Assembly: GCA_023151315.1 (NCBI GenBank)
Contig: JAKLJE010000006.1
Span: 111,206 to 175,205, forward strand
From: Bacteroidia bacterium
GTDB lineage: Bacteria; Bacteroidota; Bacteroidia; Palsa-965
Length of the DNA stretch: 64,000 nt
Direction: 5' to 3'
Part shown: one piece after another, positions 17,301-25,738 of the stretch
Layout of the letters: each line of letters starts with the position of its first letter
Numbering within the stretch: position 1 is the stretch's first letter
Translations under genes and position numbers: made by a program
The notes under the pieces: generated by a model
What the model saw: the letters and a program-made list of their open reading frames with translations, nothing else
Database searches by the model: none
What the model was told of the DNA's origin: nothing

Positions 17301-20300
17301 TTCTCTATCAGACAGCATGGGTGAGTTTTATACATAACACGATTCATGGCTACTGCCGTTCGTTAATTTACTTATATGTGGCGCCAAATAATACGATTCA
17401 TCCGCGCTATACGTTCGCGAATAATATATTTTCCAACACCCTGCAGAGCTCAAATATCTTCAATACAAATTTCAGCCTGCAGCCTTTGGATCCTTTTGAG
17501 ACATTATCACATAATGCTTATTCATCAGTTGACGCAATAGCCAGACTTGGTAGCTTGAATGTATATTCACTTTCTCAATGGACAGGTTACGCGCAAGCAG
17601 ATACAAATGCTGTACTCTGCGATCCGCTTTTTGTTTCGTCTGTTGATCTTCATCTGGTTTCTGATCCTGCGAACATCCCATTGTTTAATGCCGGATGGTA
17701 TAGTCCATCTGTGAATGTTGATATTGATGGCCAAACCAGAAGTGCGAATCCGGAAATTGGAGCAGATGAGTTCGCGCCGGCAATAAATGATGTTGCGGTG
17801 TCTGCCGTAAATCCATCTGTGAGGAGTTGTGTTGGTTTTAATCCTGTGTCGGTTATTTTAACCAATATGGGAACCAGTGCACTGACTTCGACGGTAATCA
17901 ACTGGACTGTAAACAATGTTGCACAACCTTCTTACAATTGGGCCGGATCGTTAGCGACAAACGCAAGCTCGGTTCAAATCACTATAGGAAATTACAACTT
18001 CTTAGCCGCTACTGCATATAGCATAGTCGTTTGGACATCTCAGCCGAACAACTCTACAGATGGTAATATAAACAATGATTCAGCGATGTCTGTTGTTACA
18101 GGCGGAGGTATGAGCGGCATATATACAGTGGGGGGTGCATCCCCTAATTATGCATCATTAACTGCCGCAAAAAACGCACTCCAGAATAATGGAGTATGTG
18201 GTCCGGTTGTATTCAATATCCGACCGGGGACTTACAACGAGTTAGTGACCTATCCTGCAATCTCAGGAGCTTCGGAAATCAATACAATCACTTTTCAGGC
18301 AGAGAACGGCGACAGTTCTACTGTTGTGTTGTCAGGTGGAACAAGTGTACCTGTCGTTGTTACCGGCGGATATTATACTTTTTATAGAGTAACGATCACG
18401 AGTTCACAATCTTGCTTCAATCTGAACGGCTGTGTGTACACCACCATCTCAAATTGTAATGTACAAGGAAGAATTATTGGAAATACGGGTGTAACTGATC
18501 ATGCTGTAATAAGGAATAATCGGATTGGAGATAACGTTTACCTTAATGGATACACAGCATCTAACGGTAATTTTAATATTGTTTATAAACACACGAATCT
18601 GCTTTTGGAGAACAATTATTTTCCAACTGGTAATATCGAGCTTAACGAACTGTCTAACGCGCGTATCGAAAATAATAACTTAAGTAATTCCTCCGTTTCC
18701 TCCGGTATTGTTCTAACGAATGTTTACGATACACTAACATTAACACGGAACCGTGTGCGGACATTTGGAAGTTATGGGATGAGAGTTGTATACAAGGTCG
18801 GACCGGCTGGATACTCATTTCTTGTGTCGAATAACATGGTTATGGATTCAAGCTCAACCGGTGTCGGTGTATCTATTGAGTCTTATCAGAATGCCGACGT
18901 GCTGTACAATACAATCGTTTGTGCCGCTGGACAATACACAAACGCATTATATATGTATGCTGATGCGAACATAACATTCCGTGTTATTGGTAATTCAATT
19001 ACGCATAAAAGCGGAGGCGGTGCACTTTCTTATTACTACTCCACTCTTGGTTCAAATTCTGTTTTTGAAAGTGACTATAATTCTTACTATTCCACCGGAA
19101 GTACACTGATAACAGCGGAGTCGGTACCATACGGCAGCCTTGCGTCCTGGAATATTGCAAGTGGTAATGACGCCAACTCCTTGTTTGCTTTGCCGCTTTT
19201 TACTTCTCCCACGGATTTACATCTGAATAATGACGTTAATCTTTCTGATATGGGATTGTCGCTCGTTGAAGTTCCTGATGACGTTGATGGGAATACTCGT
19301 AGCTCTGCTCCTGATATCGGAGCGGATGAATTTGTGTACACGCCACTCTCGCTTGACGCAGGTGTAAGAAGTGTTTATTTGCCACTACCGACATGTCCAG
19401 GTAGCATTCCTGTGCGTGTTAATATTCGTAATTACGGAAGTACAGCTTTAACATCCTGTGTAGTTAATTGGACTTTGAATGGAGTTATCCAACCTGCGTA
19501 TAATTGGTCGGGAAATCTTTCATTTATGGATAGCACTGGCGCCGTTCAAATTGGTACTGCGATGATGTTGGGTCCAAACTCTTACGACATCTCAGCCTGG
19601 ATCTCGTCCCCTAATGGTGGTTCAGATCAGGCAATTGTAAATGACTCCGCTCATTACTTTAATTACTTGATGCGCCTCAACGGAAATTACACTGTAGGAG
19701 GAGTGAATCCTGATTTCATATCCATCAATCAGGTTTTAACTGTACTTCAGCAAAGAGGTATCTGCGGACCTGTTGTTTTTAATCTGCGTGCCGGTGGTCA
19801 TCCTTGGTCGAATGTGGCTTTATCTAACGTTCCGGGTTCCGGTCCGCTTGCAACTGTTACATTCCGATCTGAAAATGGAGATAGTACTTCAACATCGATC
19901 TCCAGCATTAATCTTGGAGGTGCATCATGGATCAGTTTCCATCAGGTAACATTAAGCGGAGCGCTTGACTACGGAACGAACACCTCTCATATAAACTTCA
20001 CAAACTGTGTGTTCAATAATTCCAGTCAGATAAACAGTGGACAGAACCAACGGTTCCTTTTTCAACACAATCGTTTCACCACATATATTTCTTTTGCCGG
20101 AACATCATCAGCATTACCGGAAAGCGGGAACCGGTTTGTTGGAAATTCTTTCGTTAACTGTTCCTATTTATTGACAACCGGACAGCGCGGGCTGGAAGTA
20201 ACGGGAAATACATTTGAGTGTAATACTAATACCAGCTACGCAGCATTAACTGTAAGCAGTTTTAGTGATAGTTGTGAGGTAACGCGTAACTACATAAACG

Positions 20301-23300
20301 GTTCGTATGGTGATGGTCTGACAACAAGTGGTGCTTCCGGATTTAACGTTCCGATTATTATAGCGAATAACATGTTTACGGGTGCGCTCGGAGAAGCTAT
20401 CAATATAGGTTCCGGTATTGCACCTACTTGTATTTACTCTAACAGTATAAATGTAACTGGGACCGGGACCGGGATTTATATGTCAAACAGTAATGTGCGC
20501 TTGTTCAATAATATTATTTCTGTGAATACCGGTATAGCATGTTTTGTGAATACGGCCAATGCTCTTGATAGCTCGGATTATAATTGTATTTATACTTCGG
20601 GGGCAATATTGTACCGTTGGTTGTCAACGAACTGTGCTACTTTACCGATAGCGCAGGCTGCATCAGGTATGGAAGTTAATTCTATAAGTGTTAATCCGCT
20701 TTTTGTTTCACCTGCTGATCTCCATATACTGAACAATGCTTTGGATGGTGCCGCCAGACCCCTCGCAGATGTTACTACTGATTTCGACGGAGACCTTCGG
20801 GCTTCAACTCCTGATATTGGCGCGGATGAAAGACTATTCGTACCTAATGACGCTGGTGTATTGTCGTTGATTCAACCTGTTCCGGCTTGTGAAGGGGGGA
20901 ACACATTCAGTATTCGCTTAAAGAATTACGGTACTCAGATTCTGACTTCTGCAACGATACAATGGGCGTTGAACGGCGTACCGCAAACACCGCTTAACTG
21001 GACCGGGTCAATTTCGGTTGGTGGTCAAGCTACTATTACCCTGGGCAGCGCTACATTACCGCATGGTACAATCGTACTTCTGCAATCGTGGTCAGAAAAT
21101 CCAAATTCGGTTGCCGATCAGAATAACGTCAATGATACCCTAACGATAAATATACTGCCTAGAATGTCCGGCACATTCACAATCGGAGGTGTTGCTCCGG
21201 ATTACACAACTTTTACAGCGGCCGTTGCAGATCTCACAACGTTCGGGGTGTGCGGTGATGTTTTCTTTAACGTTCGCAATGGAACCTACAACGAACAGAT
21301 CGTGATTTCTTCGATCGTCGGAGCCAGTGCCATTAATACCATTATATTTCAATCTGAGAACAACGATAGCAGTCTGGTGACGCTCAGTTATTTTTCAGGT
21401 TCAGCCAACAACTATGTAATCCAAATGAACAGCAGTAAGTATGTTACTTTTCGCGAGATTACGATTCAGGCGCTGAACCCGCAATACGGAAAGCTGGTAG
21501 TTGCTTCCGATACTCTCATAAGTGTAAACTTCGAGAATATTTATTTTCTCGGATCTACTACACAACCCGCCGTACCTTACGATCACGTTCTGGTACGTAT
21601 GGACTTCGATCCGGGTTCTGCGGATTGTTATGTCCGTAACTGTTATCTTAAAGGTGGTGGAGTCGGAATATTTTTACATGGTCAGGGAGTAAACAATGAC
21701 ACCAGTTCTTTTGTCATAGATAATCGAATCGAAGATCAGTACCTCAAAGGAATTTTATTTCAGCAACAGTATTACCAGATCATCACGGGTAATGTAGTTG
21801 TAAGTACCACAAGTGTACATTATTCTTACGCCGGAATTGAATCAAGTATACTTAATTCTAACTCATATCTTGCTTACAATCACATTGCGCTTCCGTGGGG
21901 CACACCAATGTCGCTTGCTGATTGGGGAGGCGGTTCAATCGTTAATAATTTCCTGACCACGCATCAGGATACAAGCAATAATTACATTTTCGGCGCTTTG
22001 TCACTCAGCCATTGCGGGAGCGTGGATATTTTTCACAATACGTTGATCGTTTACGGATATAGAAAATTCGGCCGGGCTTTGACTATCAGCTCAGCAAGTA
22101 GTGGCAACGAAATCAAGAATAACATCATTGCAAACATGGGTGGAGCGGGAGTTGCAGTATACTGGGATCAGCAAACGAATCTGATCAATAACGTTCTTGA
22201 TAATAATGCATACTACACGTGTTGTTCTGATACATTGATATATGGTTATACAGTGCAGGTGCAGACTGTATACACTGATCTAGCTGCGTGGCAGACGGCA
22301 ACAAATCAGGATTTGAATTCGATCATTGCTCCTCCGCAGAATCTTTCACCGTTTGATGCACGTATCTTTTCGAATATTTTTCTGGATAATGAGGGTGACG
22401 CATCTGTGCCTGTTAATGACGATCTGAGTCATCAAATAAGAGGCGTTACGCCTGATATCGGAGCGGACGAATTTACCTCTCTCGCCAACGATCTTGCGGT
22501 TGTTTATGTACGTGCAACGAATGCGAATTGCGGTGGTGGTAATGTGCGTTGTCAGATAGGTAATTTCGGAACCAACACGGTTACGTCCGCTGAAATTCAT
22601 TGGACAGTCAACGGAATTCCACAGCCAACTTATATGTGGTCAGGAACTTTGCTTTCTGCTGGCTATTCAGCTCAGATTGTTCTTGGCAGTTATACTTTTG
22701 CGACCGGTGATGTTCTTCAGGCCTGGACCGCACTGCCCAACGGTAATCCTGATTCATACGCAGCTACAGATACAGCAGTTTGTGCAGTGATATTTTCTGT
22801 TAATCAACCGGATCTCGGTCCGGATGATACGATCTGTTCAGGAAGCATAGTTGTACTCAATCCCGGAGTATATCCCTATTACGTTTGGTCAACAGGCGCT
22901 ACATCAAGTACACTTGCAGTTACAACGAGCGGTATATATTCTGTCATTGTAATGACTTCAGATAGTTGTTACATGTATGACACTGTTTCCGTTTTCTTTA
23001 ACCCTTCCCCGGCGGTACCTGTTATAACTCAGAATGGTGCGAATCTATTGTCGAGTTCACCAACCGGGAACCAATGGCTATTGAACGGTGTTCCGATTTC
23101 CGGAGCAAACGGTCAGTTGTATCTTGCTTTGCAATCGGGTCAATACTCCGTGATTGTTACCGATGCGAATGGATGTACAGCAACTTCTGCGCCTGTAGTT
23201 GTGGTTGGAATTTCAGACTCACAAGCTACTTCATTGTCTGTACAAGTTTATCCAGTTCCCAATAGCGGTCAGTTTGTTGTACTGATAAAATTCATTGATA

Positions 23301-23482
23301 ATGTTCTGCCCGTAATCACCTTGTATGATCTTAATGGTCGAATCGTTCAGAGTGAAACAGAAATAGTAGATGATGGAAATACGAAACAAGTCAACATTAC
23401 AACGCATGCAGAGAGCGGTGTCTATTTGGTTGAGATAGTGCTCGGAGAATTCAGGTTTATGAACAGAATAATTATACAATAA
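14363..23482 (+). CDS. Giant T9SS-secreted beta-helix protein with degenerate metalloprotease domain
   Basis: This protein is 3039 residues. Two starts fit: 14363, or ATG 14387, which begins the signal peptide directly (MQLFRLPALIVALSLATHASA) and suits the promoter better. An IPT/TIG domain lies at about 190-290. Residues about 300-480 resemble a secreted zinc metalloprotease, but HExxHxxGxxH is replaced by TLIGFTMLADH (424-434); only the last His and the Met-turn region (DPMHG) survive. Then come six CARDB-like modules (for example VINWTVNNVAQPSYNWAGSL) and four beta-helix modules starting with YTVGG or FTIGG and closing with DIDG and IGADEF. PKD-like modules (about 2810-2950) and a type A sorting domain (YPVPNSGQF) end it. 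It is probably catalytically dead and acts as a surface or matrix protein. The next gene starts 8 bases later. Confidence 0.9.
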   Translation: MHYLFNSTMQLFRLPALIVALSLATHASALTLSQRISASDAVVLGTVTSVVSNWNSSRTMIYSTATILVNEYCYGFAGNEIEFIYAGGRVGNEMVTATSSPGITLGSYGMFFFESGEAGKLNILPGYTGYISIAKMGAVSDGVHVFAGETELKNEVSNLSGQAWKHSFTPDPDRAFSRNSTSFPLITGFSPTSATAGTGSVITITGSGFGSTRGNGKVLFTNADVAGLVRNVEPFSSQYIVWSDTVIQVEVPSLGVTGTGTAGTGTIEVVNNSGNSFVSIGTLSVSYSVVNLDDNGTSVRPDMINDNGAGGYTYRLYDSLALNADTRQTFFRALERWTCATQANYFPDYSSASTATVGMDGINVVRFDSMNTILVGVVYSFYSNCSGNWYLIESDLVFNNQLNWNFSQSAPSATQIDFESTCVTLIGFTMLADHVVNASDPMHGEASLVGTSRRSLTSNNINGVLSTLAISTVSNSCGPSAHQIAANCTVGGTLDADVNTVEWPYTGFCQGTFPVRVNLINRGVQSLTSATINWSYDGIPQTVFSWSGNVLHDDTVSVTIGTHLLTAGTHTIIAWTDNPNSGTDVYSDNDSANSVVVIGSCTSANAGVNQLTTPTVSMCPGNHPVAVTIRNFATTPLNYAQIHWKVNGVLQTPVVWTGTLASNSISAPITLGTYNFSSFTNTIQAWTVYPNGLNDAVVSNDTLNGIYNPNGMVGVYTVGGASPDFPNFQTAISNLNSRGLCGPVILDVRPGTYLGASILSAPTSSTNTLLIRSSNGDSSTVIISNSSGDVLTVNGSDYVTIEKVTFQTTDPTSSQCLYITNDANNITVRNCAVLMPLISLANQNVNGVNFAGTPCDYLQVINCRIVNGSGGIGAGASPGTGNGLIIKDCQFLNQRQWSLNINYYNGITVQYNDFDNSLSSGVCVYIQNCDGGGIIDHNKMVSRDVSVINIETSYATQATPWNVTNNFMAITNCGSGSGVILYQTAWVSFIHNTIHGYCRSLIYLYVAPNNTIHPRYTFANNIFSNTLQSSNIFNTNFSLQPLDPFETLSHNAYSSVDAIARLGSLNVYSLSQWTGYAQADTNAVLCDPLFVSSVDLHLVSDPANIPLFNAGWYSPSVNVDIDGQTRSANPEIGADEFAPAINDVAVSAVNPSVRSCVGFNPVSVILTNMGTSALTSTVINWTVNNVAQPSYNWAGSLATNASSVQITIGNYNFLAATAYSIVVWTSQPNNSTDGNINNDSAMSVVTGGGMSGIYTVGGASPNYASLTAAKNALQNNGVCGPVVFNIRPGTYNELVTYPAISGASEINTITFQAENGDSSTVVLSGGTSVPVVVTGGYYTFYRVTITSSQSCFNLNGCVYTTISNCNVQGRIIGNTGVTDHAVIRNNRIGDNVYLNGYTASNGNFNIVYKHTNLLLENNYFPTGNIELNELSNARIENNNLSNSSVSSGIVLTNVYDTLTLTRNRVRTFGSYGMRVVYKVGPAGYSFLVSNNMVMDSSSTGVGVSIESYQNADVLYNTIVCAAGQYTNALYMYADANITFRVIGNSITHKSGGGALSYYYSTLGSNSVFESDYNSYYSTGSTLITAESVPYGSLASWNIASGNDANSLFALPLFTSPTDLHLNNDVNLSDMGLSLVEVPDDVDGNTRSSAPDIGADEFVYTPLSLDAGVRSVYLPLPTCPGSIPVRVNIRNYGSTALTSCVVNWTLNGVIQPAYNWSGNLSFMDSTGAVQIGTAMMLGPNSYDISAWISSPNGGSDQAIVNDSAHYFNYLMRLNGNYTVGGVNPDFISINQVLTVLQQRGICGPVVFNLRAGGHPWSNVALSNVPGSGPLATVTFRSENGDSTSTSISSINLGGASWISFHQVTLSGALDYGTNTSHINFTNCVFNNSSQINSGQNQRFLFQHNRFTTYISFAGTSSALPESGNRFVGNSFVNCSYLLTTGQRGLEVTGNTFECNTNTSYAALTVSSFSDSCEVTRNYINGSYGDGLTTSGASGFNVPIIIANNMFTGALGEAINIGSGIAPTCIYSNSINVTGTGTGIYMSNSNVRLFNNIISVNTGIACFVNTANALDSSDYNCIYTSGAILYRWLSTNCATLPIAQAASGMEVNSISVNPLFVSPADLHILNNALDGAARPLADVTTDFDGDLRASTPDIGADERLFVPNDAGVLSLIQPVPACEGGNTFSIRLKNYGTQILTSATIQWALNGVPQTPLNWTGSISVGGQATITLGSATLPHGTIVLLQSWSENPNSVADQNNVNDTLTINILPRMSGTFTIGGVAPDYTTFTAAVADLTTFGVCGDVFFNVRNGTYNEQIVISSIVGASAINTIIFQSENNDSSLVTLSYFSGSANNYVIQMNSSKYVTFREITIQALNPQYGKLVVASDTLISVNFENIYFLGSTTQPAVPYDHVLVRMDFDPGSADCYVRNCYLKGGGVGIFLHGQGVNNDTSSFVIDNRIEDQYLKGILFQQQYYQIITGNVVVSTTSVHYSYAGIESSILNSNSYLAYNHIALPWGTPMSLADWGGGSIVNNFLTTHQDTSNNYIFGALSLSHCGSVDIFHNTLIVYGYRKFGRALTISSASSGNEIKNNIIANMGGAGVAVYWDQQTNLINNVLDNNAYYTCCSDTLIYGYTVQVQTVYTDLAAWQTATNQDLNSIIAPPQNLSPFDARIFSNIFLDNEGDASVPVNDDLSHQIRGVTPDIGADEFTSLANDLAVVYVRATNANCGGGNVRCQIGNFGTNTVTSAEIHWTVNGIPQPTYMWSGTLLSAGYSAQIVLGSYTFATGDVLQAWTALPNGNPDSYAATDTAVCAVIFSVNQPDLGPDDTICSGSIVVLNPGVYPYYVWSTGATSSTLAVTTSGIYSVIVMTSDSCYMYDTVSVFFNPSPAVPVITQNGANLLSSSPTGNQWLLNGVPISGANGQLYLALQSGQYSVIVTDANGCTATSAPVVVVGISDSQATSLSVQVYPVPNSGQFVVLIKFIDNVLPVITLYDLNGRIVQSETEIVDDGNTKQVNITTHAESGVYLVEIVLGEFRFMNRIIIQ

Positions 23483-23490
23483 AATTCCGC

Positions 23491-25482
23491 ATGAAGAATC
23501 TAGCTTTATTTCTATTTCTGATCTGTAGATTAAACACTGTTAATGCTCAATTGGTTGGACAGTTTACCGTTGGTGGTTCAAATCCCGATTACGCCACCAT
23601 TAATGACGCCGTGAACGATGTTATACTCCAGGGTGTGCAAGGGCCTGTTACCTTCATGATACGGCCCGGCATCTATTCAGCGTTTCTGAATTTTCCTGAA
23701 CTGAACCACAGTTTTGAAGTTGAGTTTAGAAGTGAATCCGGAGATCCCGACGACGTTCAGTTGACAATGTCAAATCTGTATGAATGTCGCAATGTTACAT
23801 TTCGGAATATGACGGTAATACCGAGAAGAAACACAAACTACATGTATAACTACAAGGGATTGGAAATTTCCGGCAGCTCCTATATCACGTTCGATAGTTG
23901 TATTGTGCGAGGTACTTCAAGTGCTGATGAAAGAATCGGGTTCACTGTTGCGGCTGATTGGGGTTATATCAGTATTACCAATTGCACATTCCGTAATTTG
24001 GATTATGGAATTGTATATTCATCTTCTACGCATTACTACGGATCAAATCGGCACTACTATGATCATCTGATTCAATTCTGCGATTTCGATAGCGTTCAAA
24101 CCTGCATTCGTTTGGCAGGAGATTTCGGATCAGCTGGCGATAGTATGCGCATCTACGATTGCAAAATGACTAATTGCGATATCGGAATATTGGCTGATGG
24201 ATCTGCTGAGGATATTCGTAATCTGTGGATATGTAAAAATGTGATCAACTCTTTAAATGCCGGCGTTATTATCAGCAACAATTTTCTCACGAATGCATAC
24301 GATATGCCGATGTTAATAAATAACATGATAAGCGCACCCGTGGCTTTTTCATCTCCATCAGCGCGGTATTCAGGATTGTACAATAATTCGTTTTACGGGC
24401 AGACAAGTGTTGGTGCGTATTATTGGTGTTATAATAATTCCTTTTATTACAATGGAACATCTCAGGTATTTGCTATTTACGACACTTTAACTTACCACGG
24501 GAACAATAATAATTTTTATGCTCCGAACAGCGCTCCTAATATGTTTGTGGTTACGAGTCAACTGGCATTATCTCTTCCGGATCTTCAGTCTTGGCAGATA
24601 GCAAGTAATGAAGATACCGTCTCAATCAGTACAAGTCCTTATTACGTCTCATCGAGTGACTTGCATAGCTATTCTCCTGATCTCAAATTTCATGGAAAAC
24701 AACTTGCATGGGTTACTGAAGATATAGACGGTGAACCGAGGAATGGAGTGCCGGATATCGGTGCAGATGAGTATCACGCATCCCTTTTACCTCCGCACGC
24801 TTTCCACACTGTACTATGTAATACATCCGGAAACTACACGGCAACCTTTATTGATACCAGCGTGCGCGCAGTTAGCTTCTGGTGGGATTTTGATGATGCA
24901 ACAACATCCTCAAACCAATCACCTTCTCACGCATGGACGGGGCCGGGACCTTTCAATATTAAGCATGCGGTTTTTAATCCGTTTGGTAATGATACAGCAA
25001 TAACGTCTTTTAGTTTTATACAAACTGTTCCGATTGTTGCTGTGAATGGATATCAGTTATCGGTCACGAATGGGTCGTATACCGCATATCAATGGATGTT
25101 TAATGGTACTCCAATAATGAATGCAACCGGCTCAAGCTATACCGCTCCGTTTGCCGGGAATTATACCGTGATTGTTTGGGATGCAACATGTACCTGTCCT
25201 TATGAAAGTCCAGTTATTGCGGTTGGAGTTGAAGAGATGTCAACGGAATCGTTTCTATTGCAACCGAATCCCGCAGCGGATAATTGCTTGATATCAATAC
25301 CTGCAACCGAAGGAGAGTGGAGTTGCGCAGTATTCAATGCAGCAGGAATGGTGATTGATGAGCGCGATGGGTTGAATGGTAGTCTTATCCTTTCCACTGG
25401 CTTATGGGAGAATGGTGTTTATTTTATCCGCGTTAGTCATTATTCTCAAACTTTTACACGAAAGCTTATTGTCTTACACTAG
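23491..25482 (+). CDS. T9SS-secreted beta-helix protein, single-module relative of its neighbour
   Basis: This 663-residue protein has a signal peptide (LALFLFLICRLNTVNA). Residues about 22-430 match one beta-helix module of the preceding giant: it opens with GQFTVGGSNPDYATINDAVN and closes with DIDGEPRNGVPDIGADEY. A PKD domain follows (FWWDFDDATTSSNQSPSHAW, about 455-510), then an Ig-like segment (YQWMFNGTPIMNATGSSYTA), and a type A sorting domain (LQPNPAADN, ENGVYFIRVSHYSQ). The 8-base gap from the upstream stop marks the two as one transcript, so they are likely exported together and may act together. Beta-helix modules of this kind often bind or cut polysaccharides, but no lyase catalytic residue could be identified. 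No terminator is obvious after it. Confidence 0.9.
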   Translation: MKNLALFLFLICRLNTVNAQLVGQFTVGGSNPDYATINDAVNDVILQGVQGPVTFMIRPGIYSAFLNFPELNHSFEVEFRSESGDPDDVQLTMSNLYECRNVTFRNMTVIPRRNTNYMYNYKGLEISGSSYITFDSCIVRGTSSADERIGFTVAADWGYISITNCTFRNLDYGIVYSSSTHYYGSNRHYYDHLIQFCDFDSVQTCIRLAGDFGSAGDSMRIYDCKMTNCDIGILADGSAEDIRNLWICKNVINSLNAGVIISNNFLTNAYDMPMLINNMISAPVAFSSPSARYSGLYNNSFYGQTSVGAYYWCYNNSFYYNGTSQVFAIYDTLTYHGNNNNFYAPNSAPNMFVVTSQLALSLPDLQSWQIASNEDTVSISTSPYYVSSSDLHSYSPDLKFHGKQLAWVTEDIDGEPRNGVPDIGADEYHASLLPPHAFHTVLCNTSGNYTATFIDTSVRAVSFWWDFDDATTSSNQSPSHAWTGPGPFNIKHAVFNPFGNDTAITSFSFIQTVPIVAVNGYQLSVTNGSYTAYQWMFNGTPIMNATGSSYTAPFAGNYTVIVWDATCTCPYESPVIAVGVEEMSTESFLLQPNPAADNCLISIPATEGEWSCAVFNAAGMVIDERDGLNGSLILSTGLWENGVYFIRVSHYSQTFTRKLIVLH

Positions 25483-25580
25483 CGTAACGGAATGCAGGTT
25501 AAGCTAAAAAAAGTGAACTTGGGTGTGCGAGGTTGGTGTAGCCGTCAATTTCTTACACATAAAATACTTGATCGGGAATT

Positions 25581-25605
25581 GCGTTGGTCAAGGATTGACC
25601 AACGT
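25581..25605. promoter_or_regulatory. Perfect inverted repeat with 3-base spacer
   Basis: CGTTGGTCAA and TTGACCAACG flank GGA, with a further G-T pair outside. No T-run follows on the forward strand, so a terminator is less likely than an operator or structured RNA. A related sequence overlaps the start codon of the gene at 3058. The gap 25483-25738 shows no gene. Confidence 0.4.
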
Positions 25606-25738
25606 GTTTAGTATTGTACATACTGATTTAAAATTACGCAACCCGTCCGGCTTTTCGAAGTGTGTGAATAAAACCTTAGTCTGATCTTAGCCAAATCAAT
25701 GCGTATGCCGTGAGGGTACTGGTGGTTTACATTGTCAA

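Noticed and set aside
14363..23482. Active pectate lyase or metalloprotease
   Set aside because: The zinc-binding motif is lost and no lyase catalytic residues could be pointed out in the beta-helix modules.
25483..25738. tRNA or small RNA gene
   Set aside because: No cloverleaf could be folded; only one perfect hairpin is present.
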